In this document: positions 49,812-58,791 of the stretch, in pieces
How positions within the stretch are numbered: position 1 is the first letter of the stretch
How the letters are laid out: every line of letters begins with the position of its first letter
Origin: Dehalobacter sp. 12DCB1
GTDB taxonomy: Bacteria > Bacillota > Desulfitobacteriia > Desulfitobacteriales > Syntrophobotulaceae
Reading direction: 5' to 3'
NCBI RefSeq assembly: GCF_004343605.1
Contig: NZ_POSF01000005.1
Location: 1 to 64,000 of the forward strand
DNA: 64,000 bases
Notes under the pieces: generated by a model
Told to the model about the DNA's origin: nothing
The model's database searches: none
What the model saw: only the letters and a program-made list of their open reading frames with translations
Made by a program: the position numbers and the translations under genes

Positions 49812-49850
49812 CTGGGAAGCTGACGCAGTACATCAGCTTCCCAGTTTGCT
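49812..49850 (+). terminator. Strong hairpin terminator
   Basis: CTGGGAAGCTGA (49812-49823) pairs perfectly with TCAGCTTCCCAG (49833-49844), followed by TTTGCTT. Confidence 0.75.
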
Positions 49851-49887
49851 TATAATCTCAATAACAGATTAAACTTTGATTTCCTTC

Positions 49888-50472
49888 CTAAAACACCATA
49901 GTCCAAGCGCAGTAAACCAAAAAAACAGCAAGAATGATATTGATAGGTTTATAGTACTTTTTATAAATTTTCTGAATTTTCATGCCGAACCACGCCCATG
50001 ATAAGGACGCAAGCGAACCGACGGTTGCAATTATCATTTCCGTACCCAATAGAGCGGCAAAAGAGTCATAATACGGTACGATGTATCCCGTAAGGCAGGT
50101 CATGCCGTAAAAATATATTTTGACATTCACAAACTGCAATAAGAACCCTGTCCAGAATGAAGGTTCCTTAGTTTCACTTCTTTCATCCGGTCTGCTTCTG
50201 GCAATATGTACTGAAAGCCACAAGAGGTACCCCCCACCAAAATACTTCAGTACAGTCAGCATCGGTGACAGGTAATGACTCAGTCCGAAAATAGCAGCGG
50301 CGCAAATGGCCTGCACGCAATAATATCCGCATACGATGCCGAAAAATAGCGTTTTCCCCTTTTTCCAACCATATGTTGTAATGGTGGTCAGTGTTAGAAT
50401 ATTACCCGGTCCCGGCGTGAAAGAATTGATTAACATATAGGCAGCAAGTGCAGTTAGTGCAGGAGTAGGCAT
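49888..50472 (-). CDS. LysE/RhtB-family amino-acid exporter
   Basis: The 194-aa protein has about six membrane helices and the LysE start motif (INSFTPGPGNILTLTTITTY in two parts: FTPGPGN). With metY next to it, it probably exports cysteine, O-acetylserine/homoserine or a related amino acid. It is the last gene of a minus-strand lysR-metY-lysE unit. Confidence 0.85.
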   Translation of the reverse strand: MPTPALTALAAYMLINSFTPGPGNILTLTTITTYGWKKGKTLFFGIVCGYYCVQAICAAAIFGLSHYLSPMLTVLKYFGGGYLLWLSVHIARSRPDERSETKEPSFWTGFLLQFVNVKIYFYGMTCLTGYIVPYYDSFAALLGTEMIIATVGSLASLSWAWFGMKIQKIYKKYYKPINIILAVFLVYCAWTMVF

Positions 50473-50499
50473 AACAACACTCCCTCCATAATATCTCGT

Positions 50500-51768
50500 C
50501 TATTTTTGAATCTTTCGAAATGCATTTTCTAAATCACTGATAATATCATCAACATTTTCAAGCCCAACGGATAAGCGTATCATCCCGGCTTCAATTCCTG
50601 CCGCAATAAGCTGTTCGTCGGTTAGCTGACGGTGCGTCTCACTTGCAGGATGAAGTACACAGGTTCGGATGTCGGCAACATGGACTTCATTGGATGCAAG
50701 CTCAAGCGAATCCATAAATCGAGTAGCTGCATTTCTTCCGCCTTTAATAACAAACGAAATTACACCGCTTGCGCCTTTGAGATATTTCTGTGCCAGTGCA
50801 TAATTAACATCTCCCTCAAGCCCCGGATATGTTACTTCTTCTACTTGCTCGGAACTTTTGAGATGGCGTGCAACAATCAGCGCGTTTTCGCAATATTGTT
50901 TCATTCTTACAGCTAAGGTTTCAAGACCGAGATTGAGCAAAAACGCGGAATGTGCGGCAGGGTACATGCCGAAATCACGCATGAGCTGCATCCGCGCCTT
51001 AACGATATATGCTTTTTTGCCATAAGTTTCGGTATATGATATTCCGTGATAGGACTCGTCCGGCTCGGTCAAATCCGGGAAATTACCATTAGTCCAATCA
51101 AAATTTCCACTATCAACAATAGCTCCGCCGACCTGAACTGCATGGCCGTCCATGTATTTTGTAGTGGAATGAATGATGATATCTGCTCCAAATATAAAGG
51201 GCTTGCACAGAATCGGCGTTGCAAAGGTATTGTCGACAATCAGCGGCACCTTATGGCTATGCGCAATTTTTGCAAAACGCTCAATATCAAACACAGTCAA
51301 TGAGGGATTGGCAATGGTTTCACCGAAAACAGCTTTTGTATTCGGCTTAAATGCATTGTTAATTTCTTCCTCTGTCGCGTTTCCCTCGACATAGATGCAT
51401 TCAATTCCAAGTTTTTTCAAGGTAAAGGAAAAGAGATTAATGCTTCCTCCGTAAATATGTGGCATACTGATAAAGCTGTCGCCGGAGTTGCAAATATTCA
51501 GTATGGATAACAATGTTGCAGCCTGACCGGAAGTGGTACACATTGCACCGATTCCACCCTCAAGCTCCGCAATTTTATTCTCAACAGCCATAACGGTAGG
51601 ATTACCGAATCTTGAATAGATTAAGCTTTTCATCGGGTCATCAAATACCGCAGCCACATCAGCGGTTGAATCGTACACATACGTCGTGCTTTGTACTATA
51701 GGTACTACACGCGGCTCCGCATTCTGGGGATAATAACCTGCGTGCAGGCATTTCGTTTCGTCTTTCAT
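50500..51768 (-). CDS. metY: O-acetylhomoserine sulfhydrylase (PLP enzyme)
   Basis: I chose ATG 51768, eight nt after GGAGG, giving 422 aa. It is a Cys/Met-metabolism PLP enzyme: SLIYSRFGNPTVMAVENKIA, TSGQAATLLSI, and the lysine for the Schiff base in HSTTKYMDGH near residue 206, followed by GGAIVDSG. It forms homocysteine or cysteine from O-acetylated precursors and sulfide. As ICE cargo it may widen sulfur assimilation or detoxify sulfide. Confidence 0.9.
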   Translation of the reverse strand: MKDETKCLHAGYYPQNAEPRVVPIVQSTTYVYDSTADVAAVFDDPMKSLIYSRFGNPTVMAVENKIAELEGGIGAMCTTSGQAATLLSILNICNSGDSFISMPHIYGGSINLFSFTLKKLGIECIYVEGNATEEEINNAFKPNTKAVFGETIANPSLTVFDIERFAKIAHSHKVPLIVDNTFATPILCKPFIFGADIIIHSTTKYMDGHAVQVGGAIVDSGNFDWTNGNFPDLTEPDESYHGISYTETYGKKAYIVKARMQLMRDFGMYPAAHSAFLLNLGLETLAVRMKQYCENALIVARHLKSSEQVEEVTYPGLEGDVNYALAQKYLKGASGVISFVIKGGRNAATRFMDSLELASNEVHVADIRTCVLHPASETHRQLTDEQLIAAGIEAGMIRLSVGLENVDDIISDLENAFRKIQK

Positions 51769-51795
51769 TCGGCGTTCCTCCATGTTTTTTAAGAT

Positions 51796-51828
51796 AAAAA
51801 TAGTATAGCACCCAAAGGCGCTATACTA
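51796..51828 (-). terminator. Terminator/attenuator between lysR and metY
   Basis: TAGTATAGC (51801-51809) and GCTATACTA (51820-51828) form a stem; on the minus strand T5 follows. It lies just before the metY ribosome binding site and could attenuate lysR read-through. Confidence 0.7.
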
Positions 51829-51864
51829 AATTACGAGTTTTGTATGTATCGATATAGGATGAAA

Positions 51865-52770
51865 CTATATATCCTCTGCGTATTTTTCTAACGCAGCAAG
51901 GTAGATGTGCCCTAACTCATTTAGAATTATATCCTTGTGCATAATTGTACCTATCTCTATCTTTTCGTCCACATCCAGCTGTACAGCAATGATATCATTG
52001 CCGTGCAAGTAGGCTGGAAACACTCCAGACGAAATCGTATAAGCATTCAGGCCAATAATAAAATTCACGACGGCGGCGCGGTCGCTCACGCGTATCTGCT
52101 TTGCCACCGTTCTTGTGGACAGGATTTCCTCAGAATAATAAAACGAATTGTATATGCCCTGATTGTAGGTGATGTAAGGGTAATTCTCAAGCTCGTCAAG
52201 CGTAACGATGTCCTTACTCGCCAGCGGGTGGTTCTTGAACAGAAAAACATGTGGCTTTGCGGTAAAAAGATGTTTGAATTTCAAGTCGTTGTCGGACAGC
52301 AGTTTTCGAATGACGGTTTCGTTTGCATAACTCAGATAGATAATACCAAGGTCACTGCGGAGATTCTTCACGTTTTCAATGATATCATGGGTTGTGCCCT
52401 CGTAAAGCGTAAAGTCATAAACCTCTCCGCCAAACTGCTTTACCATTTCTACTAACGCGTTTGCGGCAAATGTATAGTGCTGCGTGGAAACGGAAAAGCG
52501 TTGCCTCCCGTTCTGTTCATTCAGATACTTGCCCTCCAGCATATCCATCTGCTGCAAGACCTGACGCGCATAGCCAAGAAATTCCATTCCCTCCTCCGTT
52601 AGTTGCATTCCTCTCGGAGTACGCAGGAACAGAGTTCTCTTCGCTTCCAATTCTACCTCTTTAATGGCGTTTGAGAGACTCGGTTGAGAAATAAATAGCT
52701 GCTTTGCCGCCTCGTTTATGGAGCCGCATTCCGCTATCGTAACAATATATTTTAGCTGTTGTAATGTCAT
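51865..52770 (-). CDS. LysR-family regulator
   Basis: The start is ATG 52770 (MTLQQLKYIVTIAECGSINE), giving 301 aa; the frame is open further upstream but only through non-coding and virB4 sequence. The N-terminal HTH (AAKQLFISQPSLSNAIKEVE) and the periplasmic-binding-like effector domain are complete. LysR proteins of this CysB-like kind usually sense sulfur metabolites. It stands upstream of and in line with metY-lysE. Confidence 0.9.
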   Translation of the reverse strand: MTLQQLKYIVTIAECGSINEAAKQLFISQPSLSNAIKEVELEAKRTLFLRTPRGMQLTEEGMEFLGYARQVLQQMDMLEGKYLNEQNGRQRFSVSTQHYTFAANALVEMVKQFGGEVYDFTLYEGTTHDIIENVKNLRSDLGIIYLSYANETVIRKLLSDNDLKFKHLFTAKPHVFLFKNHPLASKDIVTLDELENYPYITYNQGIYNSFYYSEEILSTRTVAKQIRVSDRAAVVNFIIGLNAYTISSGVFPAYLHGNDIIAVQLDVDEKIEIGTIMHKDIILNELGHIYLAALEKYAEDI

Positions 52771-52893
52771 AGAACCCTTTCTTTTTCTTAAGACAGATAT
52801 AATAGCGTAAGTATACGTTGATTTCGTAAAATATAAACAATGCAAATTTTGTATGCGCTTATTATACCATGCTTGGCCCAAAATGTGTCCAGC

Positions 52894-52919
52894 GCCGTCA
52901 CAAATGTGGCGGCTTTTTA
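52894..52919 (+). terminator. rho-independent terminator before virB4
   Basis: GCCGTCACA pairs with TGTGGCGGC (one G-U), followed by T5. Confidence 0.75.
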
Positions 52920-52953
52920 TGTCAAAATGTAAAATCAGAAAGGAAGAAACCAT

Positions 52954-54780
52954 ATGGCAAGTAAAGCAAAGACCCAAACCGCCGTGCAAACGGATGTCCA
53001 TATTCAAAAATTTTTGGACATGATCTCGCCCTCTATAATTAAATTCAACACCGACCACTTTATCTGCGGCAACACATTTCGGTGTGTTTGGGCACTTCGT
53101 GAATATCCGACCTCCACCGACGAGCAGGCGATTCTGCGGCATCTCGGAGAAAAGGACGGCATCACCCTGCGCATCTACACCCGGCAGGTGACGGCAACCG
53201 AGGAAAGAAAGATCATTCATAACGCCGCCAACAAAAACCGCATGAGCAGGAGCAGTACCTCCGACCTCCAACAGACCGTCACAGCGGAAAGCAACCTACA
53301 GGACGTGGTAACGCTGGTGTCCTCCATGCACCGGAACCGTGAGCCGCTCTTGCACTGCGCTGTCTACATTGAATTAACCGCCCACGACCCGGACAGCCTG
53401 AAGCTCCTCCAGACCGACGTGTTGACCGAGCTGGTGCGCTCGAAGCTCAACGTGGACCGCCTTCTACTCCGCCAACAGGAGGGCTTTCTGGCGGTCGGCC
53501 CGGCAGGGCGCAATGTGTTCGGCAGCCAGTTTGAGCGCGTTCTGCCCGCCAGCTCCGTCGCCAACCTTTACCCCTTCAACTACAGTGGAAAAACGGACGC
53601 TCACGGTTTCTATCTTGGGCGGGATAAATTCGGGAGCAACATCATCGTCGATTTTGATCAACGCGACGATGACAAAACCAACGCCAACATCCTCATCCTG
53701 GGCAACAGCGGTCAGGGCAAGAGCTATCTCCTGAAGTTGATCCTCTGCAACATCCTCGAATCCGGCAAGAACGTGATCTGCCTTGATCCCGAGCATGAAT
53801 ATGTCGATCTGGCCGAAAATTTTGGCTGCTTCGTGGACCTGATGAATGGTGAGTACCAGATCAACCCGCTCGAGCCGAAAACATGGGACGAGGGCGGCGA
53901 CTCCGGCGACGGAGACGCGCCGCTGACCTTCCGGCAGCGCACCAAGCTCAGCCAGCACATCTCCTTCTTAAAAGACTTTTTCCGCTGTTACAAGGATTTT
54001 TCCGACCGCCACATCGACGTGATCGAAATCATGCTGGGCAAACTTTATGAAAAATGGAACATCGGCGACCACACGGATTTCGGTAAGCTGTCCGCGGAAC
54101 AGTATCCCATCCTCTCCGACCTGTACGCGCTGATCGAGGACGAGTATAAAAACTATGACAGAGAAAAACACCAGCTCTACACACAAGAGCTCTTGCAGGA
54201 CATCCTGCTGGGGCTGCACTCCATGTGCGTCGGCGCCGAATCAAAATTCTTCAACGGGCATACCAACGTGACCTCAAGCCGCTTCGTGGTCTTTGGCGTC
54301 AAGGGACTCCTTCAGGCCAGCCGCAACGTGAAGAACGCTCTGCTTTTCAACGTGTTATCCTTCATGTCGGATAAGCTGCTCACAGAGGGCAACACCGCTG
54401 CCAGCATTGATGAGCTTTACCTCTTTTTGACCAACCTCACGGCCATCGAATATATCAGGAACGCCATGAAGCGTGTGCGAAAAAAGGAATCGGCGGTAAT
54501 TCTGGCCAGTCAGAATCTTGAGGATTTCAATATCGAGGGTATCAGAGAGCTGACAAAACCCCTGTTTTCCATCCCAACGCACGCATTCCTTTTCAACGCC
54601 GGCAACATCGACAAGCAGTTTTATATGGATAGCCTACAGCTTGAGGAATCGGAATACAACCTGATCCGCTTCCCCCAACGCGGTGTCTGCCTGTATAAGT
54701 GCGGCAACGAGCGGTACAACCTTGTCGTTCACGCGCCCGAATACAAGGAGAGGCTGTTCGGAAAGGCCGGTGGGCGGTAA
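52954..54780 (+). CDS. virB4: VirB4-family conjugation ATPase
   Basis: The 608-aa protein has the N-terminal region shared with the two stubs (QKFLDMISPSIIKFNTDHF, CVWALREYPT), Walker A GNSGQGKSYLLK near residue 249, the following strand VICLDPEHEYVDLA, and Walker B-like TAASIDELYLFL near 479, then SAVILASQNLEDF. It energises assembly of the mating channel and substrate transfer. Ribosome binding site AAAGGAAG. Its stop overlaps the next ATG (TAATG). This is the one intact copy of three 5' ends. Confidence 0.94.
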   Translation: MASKAKTQTAVQTDVHIQKFLDMISPSIIKFNTDHFICGNTFRCVWALREYPTSTDEQAILRHLGEKDGITLRIYTRQVTATEERKIIHNAANKNRMSRSSTSDLQQTVTAESNLQDVVTLVSSMHRNREPLLHCAVYIELTAHDPDSLKLLQTDVLTELVRSKLNVDRLLLRQQEGFLAVGPAGRNVFGSQFERVLPASSVANLYPFNYSGKTDAHGFYLGRDKFGSNIIVDFDQRDDDKTNANILILGNSGQGKSYLLKLILCNILESGKNVICLDPEHEYVDLAENFGCFVDLMNGEYQINPLEPKTWDEGGDSGDGDAPLTFRQRTKLSQHISFLKDFFRCYKDFSDRHIDVIEIMLGKLYEKWNIGDHTDFGKLSAEQYPILSDLYALIEDEYKNYDREKHQLYTQELLQDILLGLHSMCVGAESKFFNGHTNVTSSRFVVFGVKGLLQASRNVKNALLFNVLSFMSDKLLTEGNTAASIDELYLFLTNLTAIEYIRNAMKRVRKKESAVILASQNLEDFNIEGIRELTKPLFSIPTHAFLFNAGNIDKQFYMDSLQLEESEYNLIRFPQRGVCLYKCGNERYNLVVHAPEYKERLFGKAGGR

Positions 54781-55970
54781 TGGCGGTAATAACCGCGGCG
54801 ACCGTCGCAAAGGCGGCCGCCGCTATCCTTTCCAATGAGAAAACGCGAAAGGCGGTAGGCTGGATCATCGCCGCCATCCTGTCGCCCGTTATTTTAATCA
54901 TCGTCTTCATCTGCGGATTCATGTCGGGCGGCGCCAACCACAATAACGCCGCCGTGGATCTCTGCTACTACGGCGGTATGATCGCCGGAACCGTTCCGGA
55001 AGGATACCGGCAGCACATTGAGGATATGCAAGAAAGCTTCGCAATCATCGACAGTGACATCGCAGCCATCAGCGCACAAACCGAAAACGGCAACGGCCTT
55101 GACTCTCAGCGGGTCAAGGCTGTTTTTTATGCTCTGTTTTTCGGCGCCGAAAACCCCTCTCAAGTCGGTATCTCAAGGTTTGTAGATTGCTTCGTCACTT
55201 ATGAAACCCGCACGAACACCTGGACGGATGAGGACGGAGTGGAGCATGAGGATACCTATACGATAGCCATACCTATCGCCTCGCTGGATACGGTTTACGC
55301 CAACATCTCGGCAGCCATGGGCGTGGAGATCACCGATGCTGACAGGAAGAACGCCGATGCAATCTATGGGCGGACGAGCAGCGGCGGCGATACGTTCTCC
55401 GGCAGCTATGAACGCGGCGGCGACCGGGGCATTGAGCTGGACGTTTCCGCGTTTGTCAATCTGACAGAAAAAAATAATCAGGATCTGGTGACATATGCAA
55501 TTCATGCGTGGGAATCCGGATGGGGATATGTTTGGGGCACCTACGGCTCCGTCCTCACGGATTCGCTCTTTGCGTCTAAGCTGGAGCAATACCCTGACGG
55601 CGTGGGAAACTACGAGGACTTCATCCGGGAAAATTGGCTGGACGGCAGAACGACCGACTGCGTCGGACTCATCAAGGGTTACGGTTGGTTAGATCCCGAA
55701 ACCCTCACCATTGACTACGGAACAAACGGGATGCCCGACATCGGTGCGGATTCCATGTACGAAAACGCCACTGTAAAAGGCGATATCTCTACCATGCCGG
55801 ATACCCCCGGACTTGCCGTATGGCACAGCGGTCATATCGGCGTCTATATCGGGAACGGCGAGGTGATCGAGGCGATGGGTACCAAGTACGGCGTGGTTAA
55901 AACCCAGCTTGCAGACCGCAACTGGACGGCATGGCTGGAGATACCGTATATCAGCTATCTCACAGATTAG
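54780..55970 (+). CDS. NlpC/P60 peptidoglycan hydrolase of the T4SS (VirB1-like)
   Basis: The start at ATG 54780 gives 396 aa. One membrane helix lies at residues about 25-47; the C-terminal NlpC/P60 domain has the catalytic Cys in TTDCVGLIKGYGW near residue 290 and His in WHSGHIGVYIGNG near 350. The middle is a helical lysozyme-like linker typical of conjugation hydrolases (FYALFFGAENPS; SRFVDCFVTYE). It opens the wall for the channel. Confidence 0.88.
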   Translation: MAVITAATVAKAAAAILSNEKTRKAVGWIIAAILSPVILIIVFICGFMSGGANHNNAAVDLCYYGGMIAGTVPEGYRQHIEDMQESFAIIDSDIAAISAQTENGNGLDSQRVKAVFYALFFGAENPSQVGISRFVDCFVTYETRTNTWTDEDGVEHEDTYTIAIPIASLDTVYANISAAMGVEITDADRKNADAIYGRTSSGGDTFSGSYERGGDRGIELDVSAFVNLTEKNNQDLVTYAIHAWESGWGYVWGTYGSVLTDSLFASKLEQYPDGVGNYEDFIRENWLDGRTTDCVGLIKGYGWLDPETLTIDYGTNGMPDIGADSMYENATVKGDISTMPDTPGLAVWHSGHIGVYIGNGEVIEAMGTKYGVVKTQLADRNWTAWLEIPYISYLTD

Positions 55971-55984
55971 GAGGAACAACCATA

Positions 55985-56026
55985 ATGAGGATCTACAGAA
56001 AAAGAACAAGGAGGCCGATGCCATGA
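55985..56026 (+). CDS. Possible 13-aa basic leader peptide before parM
   Basis: ATG 55985 has an AGGAGG site and encodes MRIYRKRTRRPMP. Its TGA overlaps the ATG of the ParM-like gene. A translational-coupling leader is possible; it could also be chance. Confidence 0.35.
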   Translation: MRIYRKRTRRPMP

Positions 56027-56904
56027 TCAAACTCGGTGTGGACAACGGAAACTACAACACCAAATCCTCGGAGGGAATGCTCTACGCCTCCGGTTATACG
56101 GTCAGCGATCAGGAATTCATCACGCCGGAGTTGCAGCTCTACTACGAGGGCAATTATTACGCCATTGGGGAACGCCGTCTGCGTTTCCAACAGGACAAGA
56201 CCAAAGAGCAGGATACCTTCCTGTTGACACTGCCGGCTATCGCAGAGGCAATAAAAAAAGCCGGTACCGCCAATGCGGAGATCATCCTCGGCGTGGGGCT
56301 GCCCGTTGACAGCTATGGAGTGCAAAAGGATGCGTTCCGCAGATATTTCCTGCGGGATAACATTTCGTTTCAGTTTGAGGGGATTCCCTATCGCTGCCGG
56401 ATCGTGGACTGCAAAGTGTTCGCCCAGGGGCACGCGGCGCTGTGCCGGTATTACCCCCGGCTGAAAGAATACCAGAGCATCACTCTGGTGGATATCGGCG
56501 GGTACACCGTGGATATTCTCACCGTCCATAATTTCCGGCTGGAGCGGTCAAGCTGCGCCAGCCTTCGCATGGGAACCATCACCCTCTACAGCCGTATTCA
56601 GGACGCACTCAGAAAAAGAGATATTCTCCTGTCGGACGAGCTCGTCACCGACGCCATTCGGGGACACATACAGCATACCGATAGCGTGCTGATCCAGACG
56701 ACGGTGGAGCAGGCCGTCGAGGTTTACTGCAAAGAGCTGTTTAACGCCTTGCGGGAACGCGGCCTGGACCTTCGGCTCCCCACGGTATTCTCGGGCGGCG
56801 GTGCCGAACTGCTGGAACTCCAGCTGTACGAAGGCGACCTCAACACGGTAGAGGTGCTGAACCGTTTCGCCAACGCTGACGGATACAAGCTCCTGCTGGG
56901 GTGA
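56023..56904 (+). CDS. parM: ParM/StbA-like actin-fold protein
   Basis: The 293-aa protein starts at ATG 56023 (AAGGAGG eight nt upstream). Actin-like phosphate motifs are visible: LGVDNGNYNTKSSEG at the start, LVDIGGYTVDIL near residue 155 and FSGGGAELLELQ near 265. ParM-type filaments segregate plasmids; on ICEs they are thought to help maintain the excised circle. The next small gene is its likely adaptor. Confidence 0.85.
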   Translation: MIKLGVDNGNYNTKSSEGMLYASGYTVSDQEFITPELQLYYEGNYYAIGERRLRFQQDKTKEQDTFLLTLPAIAEAIKKAGTANAEIILGVGLPVDSYGVQKDAFRRYFLRDNISFQFEGIPYRCRIVDCKVFAQGHAALCRYYPRLKEYQSITLVDIGGYTVDILTVHNFRLERSSCASLRMGTITLYSRIQDALRKRDILLSDELVTDAIRGHIQHTDSVLIQTTVEQAVEVYCKELFNALRERGLDLRLPTVFSGGGAELLELQLYEGDLNTVEVLNRFANADGYKLLLG

Positions 56905-56908
56905 TCTT

Positions 56909-57184
56909 ATGAGAAAACGATACTATCTTTCGTTTAACATGGACGATCCGCGGCACCGAGAAGCCGAGGCATTGGTCTCCAGACAGGGTATTCGGCAGCG
57001 CACCGATTTTGTGGTTTCCAGCATTTTGATGGCAAATCAGGCAGAGTCTGTGGAGCAAACGGTGCGCCGGGTGATCAGGGACGAGCTGAGAACGCTTCGT
57101 CTGCCCCAGCCGCCGCAGCCGGAACAGGAGGTTCAACTGAGCGATCTCCCGAACAGCCTGATCAATGCGCTGGAGGATTTGTAA
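56909..57184 (+). CDS. Small ParR/StbB-like partner
   Basis: The 91-aa protein begins YYLSFNMDDPRHREAEALVS followed by RTDFVVSSIL, a layout like the small DNA-binding adaptor (RHH type) encoded after parM/stbA genes. It starts four nt after parM. No separate centromere repeats could be found with confidence. Confidence 0.65.
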   Translation: MRKRYYLSFNMDDPRHREAEALVSRQGIRQRTDFVVSSILMANQAESVEQTVRRVIRDELRTLRLPQPPQPEQEVQLSDLPNSLINALEDL

Positions 57185-57190
57185 CCAAGT

Positions 57191-57238
57191 GGGTATACTT
57201 CACCGCCTCCGCTACACCAAGAGAAGGAAAGTATACCC
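57191..57238. repeat. 10-bp inverted repeat downstream of the parM pair
   Basis: GGGTATACTT (57191-57200) and its exact complement (57229-57238) are 28 nt apart in a 192-nt stretch without a convincing gene. An open frame from GTG 57190 through this stretch exists (about 137 codons, overlapping the next gene) but has no ribosome binding site. Confidence 0.5.
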
Positions 57239-57376
57239 TGATGGTTCAACTTGGAGTTGGTATGATGGGAATCTGAATCTGTTTCTTTTCTCTGATATTC
57301 GCGCCGCGAAATTAGAAGGTGAGGAAATCAAAGAACAGGAAGATAACAAAACGCGCATACAAAAGGGGGAATCAAA

Positions 57377-57913
57377 ATGCCGCGCAGTATATATGCCATT
57401 ACTTCAAATGAAAAGGCCTCGTACTATCAGACGGAGAATGTTGGAAGTCTGCTGCAACTTCTCTCCCTGCTCAGACAAGTTCACACCGCAAAAGACAGAG
57501 TGCCGTCCATTCGCACCGGCAACGCGGAACGTCTGGTGTTGTACTCAAAAAGCATGCTTCCGATTTGTCCCAGCCCGCATTTGCGGTTGTTTCAGCCGCT
57601 AGAGCCGGAGAAGTATTCGGAACTGCTTCGGCAATTTCCAGAGTGGAATACCGACGACCGCCAGATCATTCTTGACTATGACAATAATCATTTTAGTTTT
57701 ACGGAGTGGGAAGATGATGGGCCGGTAACCATGCACGGTCCGCTGGACGGCGTCGTCGCCGCATATGCCGGCGCTCTTCGAAAGAAAAGCAGCACTCAGA
57801 CCTACCTCAACGAAAAAGTGTTCATTGCTGAAATGGACCGTATCTGTGAGATCGGCCCTTTTGAATCTTTGCAGGGCGACAAACAGGCTTTCGGCATGGA
57901 CCTGCAGCTTTAA
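57377..57913 (+). CDS. ICE accessory protein of unknown function
   Basis: The 178-aa soluble protein (ATG 57377, GGGGGAATC upstream) starts MPRSIYAITSNEKASYYQTE and has a C-terminal part with WEDDGPVTMHGPLDGVVAAY. It ends KQAFGMDLQL, a possible member of the tail group. Neighbours are the parM pair and a DUF6103-like gene. Family unknown. Confidence 0.6.
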   Translation: MPRSIYAITSNEKASYYQTENVGSLLQLLSLLRQVHTAKDRVPSIRTGNAERLVLYSKSMLPICPSPHLRLFQPLEPEKYSELLRQFPEWNTDDRQIILDYDNNHFSFTEWEDDGPVTMHGPLDGVVAAYAGALRKKSSTQTYLNEKVFIAEMDRICEIGPFESLQGDKQAFGMDLQL

Positions 57914-57931
57914 AAAACAAGGAGGATTTAT

Positions 57932-58594
57932 ATGGGCGACAGATCTATAGAGCTATGGCTAAACCAGTATCAACTCGAAGCGCTGGAGCGCATCCTTTCG
58001 GAACACGGAACGGATACCGAAACGGTCATGCAGGCGCGGCTCTTGGAATTTTACCGGCAGACCGTACCCGAGCAGGAACGCACGGAAATCAATAATAAGA
58101 TCGAGGCCGATCGCCTTGCGGCCGAACGGCTGACCCAGGAGATGCGCCATTTTTCGGTGTACCATATTACGGAGAACGGCTCCGAGTGTCACTTCGAGTC
58201 CGACTATGGTATGGAAATCATGCAGACCGCATGGCAGATGCGAAGGTATCTTCGAGCCGAGTTTGAAAAGCAGCCTGAAAGCTTCGCCGCTATCTTCGAC
58301 GATGCGATCCCCATTGATGCTCAGCGATTTGATGAACGCATTGGTGAATTGCTTGATAACAGTAAAAATATCGTCGGCGCGTTTGATATCGACTTTGATA
58401 AGCAGGAATTTTCCGGCGTCCATCGCTTAGACGGCTGGAAGACTTTTGCGATGAAAGACGTCAGCATCGCGGCTTATCACGCATACCGCAGCGACTACCG
58501 ATCAATGAAAGATCGGTGGGAAATCTTCCTTGACCATATCGACGGCAAGGAGCTGACGCATGAGCAAAGCTCACCGATGCAGACCATGGAATAG
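57932..58594 (+). CDS. DUF6103-like N-domain protein
   Basis: The 220-aa protein has an N-terminal helical segment (SIELWLNQYQLEALERILSE, then ETVMQARLLEFYRQTVPEQE) like DUF6103 proteins of ICEs, followed by a coiled region and a mixed C-terminal domain (ESDYGMEIMQTAWQMRRYLR). It ends HEQSSPMQTME, similar in composition to the shared tail. AGGAGG site. Possible relaxosome accessory. Confidence 0.6.
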   Translation: MGDRSIELWLNQYQLEALERILSEHGTDTETVMQARLLEFYRQTVPEQERTEINNKIEADRLAAERLTQEMRHFSVYHITENGSECHFESDYGMEIMQTAWQMRRYLRAEFEKQPESFAAIFDDAIPIDAQRFDERIGELLDNSKNIVGAFDIDFDKQEFSGVHRLDGWKTFAMKDVSIAAYHAYRSDYRSMKDRWEIFLDHIDGKELTHEQSSPMQTME

Positions 58595-58732
58595 CGAATC
58601 TTCGCATCCGTCGCCGCCTGTACCGCCCTGTGAGCGGTTTTATCGGTAAGGGTAAGATAAACAGCCGGCCCACAGCTTTGACACGCCGTTGCGGAGAGGT
58701 GAACCCCCCTGTCGAAAAGAGTGCAGGATAAA

Positions 58733-58759
58733 GGAGCGGAGGCGTGAAGCCTCCGCTCC
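58733..58759. repeat. Perfect hairpin
   Basis: GGAGCGGAGGC and GCCTCCGCTCC flank a 5-nt loop. Strong symmetrical structure without T-run, next to a terminator. Confidence 0.8.
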
Positions 58760-58766
58760 GAGCCAC

Positions 58767-58791
58767 AAAGCCCCGCAGTGCGGGGCTTTTT
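58767..58791 (+). terminator. rho-independent terminator
   Basis: AAAGCCCCGCA pairs with TGCGGGGCTTT, followed by TT. Confidence 0.9.

Noticed and set aside
52771-53271. N-terminal extension of the LysR frame
   Set aside because: The extra codons run through the promoter region and antisense to virB4; the HTH begins at the ATG at 52770, as in the family.
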